Source: an uncultured Saprospiraceae bacterium (GTDB taxonomy: Bacteria; Bacteroidota; Bacteroidia; Chitinophagales; Saprospiraceae). From it: DNA of 50,889 nt. Position numbers and translations under genes: made by a program. The stretch covers positions 1-50,889 of the forward strand of contig CALDTZ010000080.1 of assembly GCA_937924805.1 (NCBI GenBank), read 5' to 3'. A model generated the notes under the pieces. The model ran no database searches. It was not told the DNA's origin and was given only the letters and a program-made list of their open reading frames with translations. Positions 8,923 through 16,256 of this stretch are shown here, in pieces; position 1 is the stretch's first letter, and each line of letters opens with the position of its first letter.

Positions 8923-11900
8923 TCATGTAGATTTTCTTTTTGAAGATTTGTTCCAAAAAAAGTAACCTATGACAAATAGAACAATTAAAATAGGAATTGC
9001 CAACATTTTGTTAAAGCTAGTTCCTATATGAATTGGGTCTGTACTACCACTTACTATAAATCCTGCCCAGTGGTAAGGGGTTTTTAAATTTTCTGAAATG
9101 GTATCATCATTAAGATATGAAAGCTTTGCTTGGCGTAATGACTCATCTTTACGAAAACCCTTTTTTAAATTTTTGTAAAATTCCACCATGATGTAGGATG
9201 TTGCCTGGTCGGGTACTTTCCATAACGAACTAACGGTAGAAGGTACACCAGCATAATTAAAAGCATGTGCTAGTGATAAAGCCCCTTCTCCATATTGTAG
9301 TTCTCCCATCCCTGTGTTGCAGGCACTTAAAACAGCCAAAGCTGCGTTTAGCTTTTGATCATACAGTTCATAGGTATATAGACGGTTGATGGTATCTTTT
9401 TCATCACCAAAAAGAAGATAGGATTTCATTCCATCATCAGGGTTTAAAATACTATGCATGGCTAAATGCAGGACTTCATTTTGATACGCTTTTTCTTTAA
9501 AGGTGGCAACATTACAATCATCACCTGAATATAAATCCGCTGTAAAAATTTCATTTATTTTTTGAGCTTCTAAAACTGCACCAGGAAGGTTGTAACTACC
9601 GTCACGAACTAGTGCAGCATAGATAGGAGATTGGTCTTCAATTGATTCAATGGAATTATAATCTGCTGCATAAATACCTATTTTTCCATTGTTTTTTTGT
9701 TTGGAAAATGGATGACTCATTAATTGTTGTGATGGATGATAACTTATATCAAATTTTTCTATCCAATATTGATCATCAGATACAAGAATTTCAAAAGGAA
9801 TTTTTAAAAACTTGCCACTTGGTATAATCTTTATTGTTTTTATTTCATTCTGATCAATAGTAGGTATAGATAAAAATGCCATTAATTCTTTAAATGTTTG
9901 TTTCGAATCTTTTTCCTTTAAACCGAGGTTAGTTTTTTTAAATAATGATTCAAATTGATTGTTTTTTTCTAAATTAATGACTGAAATCGAATGGTGATCT
10001 ATCATAAAAAGGGATAAAAAATCATCACCTTCGTAGGTATCTATCAACAATTCTCCCGATTGAGGTTGATAAAGTAAAATAGAATCATTGGCATAAAATG
10101 AGTTGTACTTTGGATATGCTTCGCTCACATTTTTATGCCAAGCTGTTTTTTTGCGGTAGGTTTCGTAAATAAGTGAATTCAAACTATCAATCTCAATATT
10201 GGTTGCTGCATATTCTTTATCACCATTTAATCGATGAAGTTCAATTTCTATTTCTTCTTTTTCGATTGCTTTTTTTCTAGGCACATCAAAATACCCAAAG
10301 ACTTCTTTTTTCTTTAAGGCTTCTTGTAGTTTTCTCGAACGATTTAAATTTATCAAAACTAGAGCTTCTTTTAAGTGTTCCTTTGATTTTGTAATTCGGT
10401 ATAATTCTAAGGAGCTTTTAATACTTTTATCGAAGATCGACTTTCTGCTTTTTATTAAAGCATGAATAGATTCTGCATTTTGGATATTATCAAAATGGAT
10501 AGCCAATAGTTTTTTAGACAATTCCATTTTGTCCAAAATTGAATTAAGAAAAGTACGATCTTTTGTTTTTTGATAAAGATCCCAAGAAACATCAATGTCT
10601 CTTTTGATAACAATAAACATGTCTTTTATGGAAATGATACTATCAATATTTTCTGGTTTGGACTCATCATAACCTAGATATTGATAACTTAATTTTTTAT
10701 TGGTTTTATATTGTTCACTTTCTTTAAGTGAAGCATTTGCAGCAAATAAATACATATATAATTCTGCATAAATGTGATAAAAAGTAACCGCACATTCATC
10801 TAATAACTTAATACCTTTTGTAGCACTTGCTATTGTTTCTTTATATTTTTTTTGATTCAAAAATATTTTGGCTTGAATTCCATGTGTCCTGACAACATCA
10901 TAATGTGGTTCAGGGTAGACTTCTGGGGCGAGCTCAAGAACTTGTTGAATATTGGCTAAAGCTTTATCATATTCTGATGTTTCAATATAATTGTGTGCTT
11001 GATTTCTTAGGTATAAAATTCCATGTTGGGTCGCTAAAGAATAATGTTCTTTTTGGTGTCTTATTATTGTGTCCATTATTCTAATAGATTCATCTAGTCT
11101 ACCTATTCTGAATATTGACATTGCAATATTATTCTTTACTGAAAGTAATGTTTCTGAATGAGGTTCAACCTTTGGTTCTATAAGTTTTAAAACGCTGTAA
11201 TAGTATTTTAATGCTTCTTCTTCTTTTCCTTCTTGACTCAAACAAATAGCAATATTTTTCAATGGATAATTAAGATTCAAATAGTTAGTGCCAAAATGTT
11301 TTTCATAAATGTCTACCGCTTCAAAGAAATAAGGTTTTGACTTTTTGAATTTTCCTTGAAATTGATACATAGCTCCAAGGTTATTTTTGATATGACCATG
11401 ATATACATCGTCTACATTTGCTTCGGTCATTGTTTTATCTGCTTGTTTTAACAGTAAAATGGAAGAATCAATGGCATCAACAAATGAATAGGTTGATCCT
11501 AACGTTGATTGTATTTTAGCCATTGTAATGTCGTCTGCATCAATAGCTTCATACATTTTATAGGATTTCTTTACCATTTCTAAACCTTCGTCTGTCTTTC
11601 CTATATAAGGTAGGATTGATCCTACATACTGTAAAACACCAGCACTAAGTATATTATTTTCACCGAGTGTTTTACTAGCGATTTCAATTGCTTTTTCACC
11701 AATGGCTACTGCTTTGGATTCTCCACCAGTTTCACCAACACATTGAGTTATCTTTTTATAAATGCCAGCATTAAATGAATGTATCTCTCCAAAGAATTGG
11801 TTGCTTTCTTCGAGAAGAGCTTCATAAAGTGGCAATGCTTTTTTGTAATCTGATTTATTGAATAATGTATCGATATTATTCAGTTTTAGTTGTAGAGAAG

Positions 11901-11994
11901 CGGAATCAACCTGAGATAATAGCAAATTGGAAGCGCTAATCATAATGAATAAGAGTAAAAATCTCTTTGAAGGATAGGAAGTATTTCTTAGCAT
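8923..11994 (-). CDS. exported TPR-CHAT caspase-like protease with C-terminal membrane anchor
   Basis: This 1023-residue protein has a hydrophobic signal sequence (about 10-27). Tetratricopeptide repeats fill about residues 40-420, with units such as FNKSDYKKALPLYEALLEES. A helical linker runs from 430 to 620. A CHAT domain (about 635-985, clan CD cysteine peptidase) follows. The catalytic pair is intact: His847 in VLHLAMHS and Cys892 in AVLSACNTGMGE, followed by EGALSLAHAFNYAG and VSSLWKVPD, all typical of CHAT. Residues about 998-1014 are a single membrane helix followed by a Lys/Arg-rich tail. With the signal sequence and this helix, the TPR and CHAT parts should face the periplasm. TPR-CHAT proteins are proteases or protease-like switches (separase relatives); the Craspase CHAT protein cleaves a regulator of a sigma factor. 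Here a sigma factor and a TPR membrane regulator are encoded divergently next door. The substrate is unknown. Confidence 0.9.
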   Translation of the reverse strand: MLRNTSYPSKRFLLLFIMISASNLLLSQVDSASLQLKLNNIDTLFNKSDYKKALPLYEALLEESNQFFGEIHSFNAGIYKKITQCVGETGGESKAVAIGEKAIEIASKTLGENNILSAGVLQYVGSILPYIGKTDEGLEMVKKSYKMYEAIDADDITMAKIQSTLGSTYSFVDAIDSSILLLKQADKTMTEANVDDVYHGHIKNNLGAMYQFQGKFKKSKPYFFEAVDIYEKHFGTNYLNLNYPLKNIAICLSQEGKEEEALKYYYSVLKLIEPKVEPHSETLLSVKNNIAMSIFRIGRLDESIRIMDTIIRHQKEHYSLATQHGILYLRNQAHNYIETSEYDKALANIQQVLELAPEVYPEPHYDVVRTHGIQAKIFLNQKKYKETIASATKGIKLLDECAVTFYHIYAELYMYLFAANASLKESEQYKTNKKLSYQYLGYDESKPENIDSIISIKDMFIVIKRDIDVSWDLYQKTKDRTFLNSILDKMELSKKLLAIHFDNIQNAESIHALIKSRKSIFDKSIKSSLELYRITKSKEHLKEALVLINLNRSRKLQEALKKKEVFGYFDVPRKKAIEKEEIEIELHRLNGDKEYAATNIEIDSLNSLIYETYRKKTAWHKNVSEAYPKYNSFYANDSILLYQPQSGELLIDTYEGDDFLSLFMIDHHSISVINLEKNNQFESLFKKTNLGLKEKDSKQTFKELMAFLSIPTIDQNEIKTIKIIPSGKFLKIPFEILVSDDQYWIEKFDISYHPSQQLMSHPFSKQKNNGKIGIYAADYNSIESIEDQSPIYAALVRDGSYNLPGAVLEAQKINEIFTADLYSGDDCNVATFKEKAYQNEVLHLAMHSILNPDDGMKSYLLFGDEKDTINRLYTYELYDQKLNAALAVLSACNTGMGELQYGEGALSLAHAFNYAGVPSTVSSLWKVPDQATSYIMVEFYKNLKKGFRKDESLRQAKLSYLNDDTISENLKTPYHWAGFIVSGSTDPIHIGTSFNKMLAIPILIVLFVIGYFFWNKSSKRKST

Positions 11995-12432
11995 GATTTA
12001 GCTTGTGATAGTTAGAAATAAGTAATATTAAATTAGGTATTTTTTTTTAAACTTAAAGTGGGTAAACGTTTAGTTATCGACATTGTACGTTTATGAATGG
12101 GTAACCAAATTGCTTGAATGAAGCTACATGATGATAGCATTTAGTAACAACATGATTTTTATACGATTCGAAATAGGTATTTCTTCAATAAGAATTAAGT
12201 GGAGTTTTTTTAAAACAACAAACGTTTTTATTTCTGATTCCAAACTCTGAAATGTTTGTGAAGAAATTTTGGAAAAGAATAACCAAAAGATAAATGTGAT
12301 TTTTTTCATTTTTTAAGTCAGTTAAAAAAATTAGAAAATTGATTTACCTATTAGTTCTGTTCGGTACTTAAAGGTGAATGAGATATTACAAATTAATTAA
12401 AAAGAATACCTTAGCAATGAAATTTTGTAATA
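11995..12432. other. 438-base divergent intergenic region between the CHAT and sigma genes
   Basis: The region should carry the promoters of the minus-strand CHAT gene and the plus-strand sigma factor gene. I find no clear TAnnTTTG box in either direction, no long inverted repeat and no RNA gene. It is AT-rich and contains one short minus-strand open frame (12124-12309), listed separately. An autoregulated promoter for the ECF sigma factor would be expected here, but its motif cannot be recognised by eye. Confidence 0.6.
12124..12309 (-). CDS. possible small exported peptide (61 codons)
   Basis: This short minus-strand frame lies alone in the CHAT/sigma intergenic region. It starts MKKITFIFWLFFSKISSQTF, which resembles a signal peptide with a Bacteroidota-type S-S-Q end, and continues with about 40 residues rich in Leu, Ile and Lys and no recognisable domain. 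It could be a real small gene, the remnant of a larger one, or a chance frame in AT-rich DNA. Its only support is the signal-like start and its position; there is no family match that I can recognise. Confidence 0.25.
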   Translation of the reverse strand: MKKITFIFWLFFSKISSQTFQSLESEIKTFVVLKKLHLILIEEIPISNRIKIMLLLNAIIM

Positions 12433-12993
12433 TTGAAAATTGCATCAGATATATCTTTCACAGAACTTAAATTGTTGTTTAAAAGCAATCACAGCAAAGC
12501 ATTGAATGCTTTTTATGAAAGCCAGCGCGAAAGTTTTTTTTCTTGGGCAGGTAGAAAGTTTAAGCTTGATGATAATTTGGCAGCTGATATTTATCAAGAT
12601 GCTATCATTGTTTTATACAATGCAGTTATTGAAAATAAAGTGGATCATGTCTTATCAACACCTCAAGCGTACTTATTTGGAATAGCTAGGAATATGCTAT
12701 TTAAGCGAACGGAAAGAGATAAGAAAATGCAATATGTAGATGAGTTTAAAGATTATGCCTTTGGAGGTGTTAATGATGATATACAACAAATGTATGAAAA
12801 TGAAGAAGTGAAATCAAAAATTGCTTCTGCATTGAACAAGCTAAAAGACGGTTGTCAAATGATAATAAAATTATTTTATTATCATAGATATACTACGGAA
12901 GCCATAGCCGAAAGACTAGGTTATGATAATACAGATGTTGTAAAATCTCGGAAGTACCAATGTATGAAAGAACTCAAAAAATTGTTTAATTAA
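12433..12993 (+). CDS. ECF-type RNA polymerase sigma-70 factor (TTG start)
   Basis: This 186-residue protein fits an ECF sigma factor. Region 2 spans about residues 20-95: KALNAFYESQRESFFSWAGR, then DNLAADIYQDAIIVLYNAV and TPQAYLFGIARNMLFKR, which carry the core-binding and -10 recognition helices. Region 4 spans about 130-183, with KLKDGCQMIIKLFYYHRYTT followed by a helix-turn-helix at EAIAERLGYDNTDVVKSRKY. No in-frame ATG exists near the start: the frame opens after a TGA at 12418, and TTG at 12433 is the only sensible start that keeps all of region 2. The ATG at 12417 is out of frame. A weak start could hold the level low. The gene ends 5 bases before the membrane regulator at 12999 and is divergent from the CHAT gene, so it likely controls this locus. 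Confidence 0.88.
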   Translation: MKIASDISFTELKLLFKSNHSKALNAFYESQRESFFSWAGRKFKLDDNLAADIYQDAIIVLYNAVIENKVDHVLSTPQAYLFGIARNMLFKRTERDKKMQYVDEFKDYAFGGVNDDIQQMYENEEVKSKIASALNKLKDGCQMIIKLFYYHRYTTEAIAERLGYDNTDVVKSRKYQCMKELKKLFN

Positions 12994-12998
12994 CAATT

Positions 12999-13745
12999 AT
13001 GAAATCAGAAGAACAATATTACGATTTATGCTTACTTTATTTGGGAAACCAAATGAATAGTGAGGAAAGGTTACGTTTTGAAAAAGAGCTTAAATCAAAT
13101 ACTCAACTCAGCGATATTTTTAAATTTCAGTCGAATTTATCTAGTCATTTACGTGAGGAATCTAATAGAGATATTAAATCGCAGTTTGTAAAATTGGAGG
13201 AAAAGCTAGCAAATAAGACGGCCAGTAAATCAAAAAGTACGACCGGCAAAGTGATTCCATTATGGTCAAAATTGTCAATGGCCGCAAGTATTGCATTACT
13301 AGCTGGATTCTTTTATTTTACGAATGTTAATGATAGTGACTCGCTGTATGAACAGTATTTTACAGCTTATCCTAACGAACTCATTCAGATAGAAAGAGGT
13401 GATAATGATGTCACAAGTTTACAACAAGCTTTCATTAATTATGGTGACGGAAAATTTGAAGAGGCTTTAGTTCAATTTGAAGATATTGATCAAAAAGATC
13501 TTGACTTATATCGAGCTGTTTGTTACATGAAAATGGATCAACACCATAAAGCACTCTCGATTTTAGATTCGATGGACGCATCTCAGGCTTCTGAAATTAC
13601 GAATCAAATTTCTTGGTATCAAGCACTTAGTCTCCTAAAACTTGGGAATGAACCAGAAGCTAAAAAGAAGCTACTTGAGATTAGCCAATCATCGAAGCTT
13701 TTTAGAAAATCATCGGCTAAGGAATTATTGAATACCCTTAATTAA
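12999..13745 (+). CDS. putative membrane anti-sigma factor with periplasmic TPR-like domain
   Basis: This 248-residue protein is encoded 5 bases after the sigma factor. The N-terminus (YLGNQMNSEERLRFEKELKS, about 14-33) resembles the opening of many Bacteroidota anti-sigma factors, a helix with S-E-E-R-x-x-F-E-x-E-L. It lacks the HxxxCxxC zinc motif of ZAS-type anti-sigma factors. A single membrane helix lies at about 91-108 (KLSMAASIALLAGFFYFTNV). Residues about 130-248 carry helical pairs such as AFINYGDGKFEEALVQFEDI and SWYQALSLLKLGNEPEAKKK, which look like TPRs. The expected topology is a cytoplasmic sigma-binding N-terminus and a periplasmic TPR tail, which would place the TPRs in the same compartment as the neighbouring TPR-CHAT protein. 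Anti-sigma function is inferred from position and architecture. Confidence 0.75.
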   Translation: MKSEEQYYDLCLLYLGNQMNSEERLRFEKELKSNTQLSDIFKFQSNLSSHLREESNRDIKSQFVKLEEKLANKTASKSKSTTGKVIPLWSKLSMAASIALLAGFFYFTNVNDSDSLYEQYFTAYPNELIQIERGDNDVTSLQQAFINYGDGKFEEALVQFEDIDQKDLDLYRAVCYMKMDQHHKALSILDSMDASQASEITNQISWYQALSLLKLGNEPEAKKKLLEISQSSKLFRKSSAKELLNTLN

Positions 13746-13860
13746 GTCTTACCTTTTGAATTTTGACTTTAGCTAGTATTTATTTGTTACTGCAAATTGG
13801 CTCAAGTCAAACTGGCTATCCTTTGTCATATTCTATTTTGTAAGCCTTACATTAAATGCA

Positions 13861-13892
13861 AAAAAAAGGCTGCTCATCTCTGAACAGCCTTT
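13861..13892 (-). terminator. intrinsic terminator of the mechanosensitive channel gene
   Basis: AAAGGCTG and CAGCCTTT form an 8-base stem, extended by three more pairs past one mismatch. On the minus strand a 7-base T-run follows. It lies 21 bases beyond the channel gene stop at 13914 and also sits between convergent genes, so it could stop readthrough from the sigma operon. Confidence 0.8.
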
Positions 13893-13913
13893 CTATATAT
13901 TATTTTATATCAC

Positions 13914-15077
13914 TTAGAATTTATCTAAGAATTTACCCATTTGTTTGCCAGCAGCGTCTCTTCCACCTAAACCAAAAGATAAAGCAAAAGCAACTGCAAC
14001 AGCTCCTAATGTCAATCCAAAAGCAAGATTTACGATATCGTCTGCTAAACCCATATATTTTAATGCCATCGCTACAAATAATCCAAGCGTTGCGAATCTT
14101 CCGATTGAAGACATTGCAGGTGCACCTGATTTAGTAAAGTAATCTGCAACTAGTGCTGATAACTTACTTCCTATCAATAAGATAATACCACCAAATAAGA
14201 TCGATCCAGAAAGTTCTAATACTGTATTTAGGATATGGTTTAACTGATCAAATCCTAATCTTTCTACAGCTGTTATTAAACCGAAGAACATGATAAAGAA
14301 GTATAATCCTTTTGAAATTAATTCAGCAAATGAAGATCCATTAGCCATTGAACTTATTCCAAAATCAGCTGCATACTTATCTATATTTAAGTTAGTTAAT
14401 AGTTCTTTTACTATACCTACAACGAATTTTCCAGCAACATAAAATACGATCATTACAATACCTGCAGATAATATGTTAGGGATTGCGTCAAATAATGAAG
14501 TTAAAATATTTTTAGCTGGATCAGAGATTGCAGTCATTTGCAATGCATCTAAAGCTATTATTAAAATTGGAAAGAATACAATAATAAAAACGATTTGCTT
14601 GATGATTGATGTAATATCAAAATCCTTGCTAATTCCCAATCTATCAGTATACTTTTCAATAGAGCCAGAAATAAATCCGATTCCTTCTTTACATATGTTT
14701 GCTAATGTATAACCAACAAAACCGATAATACCAGCAGCAAAAATGTTAGGAATAAATCCTGTAATTTCATTTAACATGTTTTGTAACGGTGCCAATGCAT
14801 CCGAAATACCCATCATGTTTAAAACAGCCATTAATACAAAGATGACTACTAAATAATAAACTAGCTTGCTGATCGTCTTAGCCATAGAAAATGACGCTGA
14901 TCCAAATTTATCATCAACACCAGTCTTTCTCAAAGCTCCAGCTACAAGTCTTCTAAGAACGCCCGCAATAAAAAGACCTACTATTAGTACTAAAAGGGCA
15001 GAAAGTACATTAGGTAATACAGAACCAAACTTTGAAGACAAAGAATCCGTTAACTGTGAAAAATCGAATTTATCCAT
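13914..15077 (-). CDS. mechanosensitive ion channel family protein (CmpX-like, TM_helix repeats)
   Basis: This 387-residue inner-membrane protein has repeated transmembrane/amphipathic units of about 60-70 residues. The first contains VLPNVLSALLVLIVGLFIAG followed by LRRLVAGALRKTGVDDKFG, and later units repeat the pattern at FIPNIFAAGIIGFVGYTLAN and AIPNILSAGIVMIVFYVAGK. This 'P-N-h-h-x-A-h-h-h-h-h-h-G' unit is the conserved TM_helix repeat of CmpX-like members of the MscS-related superfamily. No C-terminal MscS beta/alpha domain is present; the end (AFGLTLGAVAVAFALSFGLG followed by GRDAAG) is the usual MscS-like pore-lining signature region. The role is probably in osmotic or membrane-stress response. 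The gene stands alone, with its own terminator and a 78-base upstream gap containing a short TATAGT/ACTATA inverted repeat. Confidence 0.85.
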   Translation of the reverse strand: MDKFDFSQLTDSLSSKFGSVLPNVLSALLVLIVGLFIAGVLRRLVAGALRKTGVDDKFGSASFSMAKTISKLVYYLVVIFVLMAVLNMMGISDALAPLQNMLNEITGFIPNIFAAGIIGFVGYTLANICKEGIGFISGSIEKYTDRLGISKDFDITSIIKQIVFIIVFFPILIIALDALQMTAISDPAKNILTSLFDAIPNILSAGIVMIVFYVAGKFVVGIVKELLTNLNIDKYAADFGISSMANGSSFAELISKGLYFFIMFFGLITAVERLGFDQLNHILNTVLELSGSILFGGIILLIGSKLSALVADYFTKSGAPAMSSIGRFATLGLFVAMALKYMGLADDIVNLAFGLTLGAVAVAFALSFGLGGRDAAGKQMGKFLDKF

Positions 15078-15155
15078 TATAATATTTTTTAAGAATTAGT
15101 TTTATAGTATATAGACTATAAAAAAATGGAATGTCACACTTTTGTTAAGAAAACT

Positions 15156-15464
15156 TTAAGGATTGATGAATTTTTCCTGCCAAGCAAGGACTCCACCTAA
15201 TAAGTTCCGAACGTTTTTATATCCCATTTGTGTCAGGATATCCTTTGCTGTTGCACTTCTAGCACCCGATCGACAATGAATAATGATCTCTTTTTCTTTA
15301 AATGGTTCAAGTTCGTTTAGGTAACTCATTAAATTCCCTAAAGGCATAAGTTTACCTTTCAGGTTGAACATTTCATATTCAAAAGGTTCACGAACATCTA
15401 TTAAAATAAATTCGTCGTTGTTATCGATTTTTTGTTTGAATTCAATTACATCAAGATCCTTCAT
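15156..15464 (-). CDS. single-domain rhodanese-like sulfurtransferase
   Basis: The product is 102 residues, one rhodanese domain (PspE/GlpE size). LIDVREPFEYEMFNLKG is the N-terminal rhodanese signature, and the active-site loop is IIHCRSGARSATA with Cys64; the C-terminal LLGGVLAWQEK matches the conserved 'GG-h-x-x-W' end. No signal peptide is seen, so it should act in the cytoplasm, transferring sulfur from a persulfide on Cys64 to an unknown acceptor. Its start codon overlaps the stop of the PASTA gene by one base, so the two are translationally coupled. It is the last gene of the double Ddl / PASTA / rhodanese operon. A link between sulfur transfer and the envelope genes is not evident. 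Confidence 0.9.
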   Translation of the reverse strand: MKDLDVIEFKQKIDNNDEFILIDVREPFEYEMFNLKGKLMPLGNLMSYLNELEPFKEKEIIIHCRSGARSATAKDILTQMGYKNVRNLLGGVLAWQEKFINP

Positions 15465-16252
15465 TATTGACAGTTTGTGGGTTTTTCTTGTATAATGGTA
15501 AAGTTAAATAATCGGCCCATAGGTACTGATTTTCCAATTTCAAAAGCTGGACTTTGAGAAATAATGTATGCACTATTAATATCTGTAATTTGTCCTTGCT
15601 CAGAAATCGAACCTATTTTTAACTTACTTCCTTCTAAAATAAATTTGGCTGCGCCTAAGGTATTGCAAACTAAATCTGGAATGCTTGTCTCACCACCTTG
15701 TCGTTCACTTAAAACAAAAGATAATTTTCCGCCTTTTTCGATTTGTACATCTTTTTTTACGGATGATCGCGTGATTACAGGCTCATTGTTATACCAAACT
15801 TCAAGTATATGGTTTGGTTCTCCTGGATCATATTTACGAGATTTAATTTCAGCTTCAATTTCAAGATAACTCAATTCTCTTTTTTTGCTTTCATAATCTT
15901 GCCCATATAGTTCACCTAAAGATCCAATACTTATTTCATCTGCATTGTATTTAGTTATCGTAACATACACCTTCCTATTTTCTTTAACTTTCGAAAACTT
16001 TTTTGGGTTTTGATCCGTGATCATTCCTCCTGGTTTACCAACAACATGAATAGAATCATTGACGAGAATCTGAAATGATTTATCATTCGCCTCCGATGTA
16101 GCTTCATCAATATGCATACCAATAAAATCAGGTAATTGTAACTTTTGACCATGATTGGTATAGCTTTTAAGCCAAATATTTAAACCAATAAATAGTAAGG
16201 CAAGAAAAAGGAGAATAAAAATGATATGTTTGATAAAATGCTTGATTTCCAA
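15464..16252 (-). CDS. PASTA-domain membrane protein
   Basis: This 262-residue protein has an uncleaved N-terminal membrane anchor (about residues 8-28, HIIFILLFLALLFIGLNIWL). The extracytoplasmic part holds PASTA domains. The first (about 37-100) starts LQLPDFIGMHIDEATSEAND and ends with KVYVTITK. A less regular middle unit covers about 110-185. A third (about 190-258) has TSIPDLVCNTLGAAKFILEG and IISQSPAFEIGKSVPMG. PASTA domains bind peptidoglycan or beta-lactams in Gram-positive kinases and PBPs; here no kinase or transpeptidase domain is attached. PASTA genes next to D-Ala-D-Ala ligase are a familiar arrangement in Bacteroidota, which supports a cell-wall role. The gene starts 4 bases after the ligase stop and overlaps the rhodanese start by one base. 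Confidence 0.88.
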   Translation of the reverse strand: MEIKHFIKHIIFILLFLALLFIGLNIWLKSYTNHGQKLQLPDFIGMHIDEATSEANDKSFQILVNDSIHVVGKPGGMITDQNPKKFSKVKENRKVYVTITKYNADEISIGSLGELYGQDYESKKRELSYLEIEAEIKSRKYDPGEPNHILEVWYNNEPVITRSSVKKDVQIEKGGKLSFVLSERQGGETSIPDLVCNTLGAAKFILEGSKLKIGSISEQGQITDINSAYIISQSPAFEIGKSVPMGRLFNFTIIQEKPTNCQ

Positions 16253-16256
16253 AAAT

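Noticed and set aside
8923..13745. Possible type III-E (Craspase) CRISPR locus because of CHAT plus sigma factor
   Set aside because: No Cas7-11/gRAMP, Csx30-like protein or CRISPR array is visible, and the CHAT protein appears exported. Only the general logic is shared.
13856..14142. Plus-strand open frames over the channel gene start/terminator
   Set aside because: One begins in the terminator hairpin and both lie opposite a clear membrane-protein gene; translations show no domain.
15103..15120. TATAGT/ACTATA inverted repeat before the channel gene
   Set aside because: Only six base pairs, all A+T-rich; consistent with chance.
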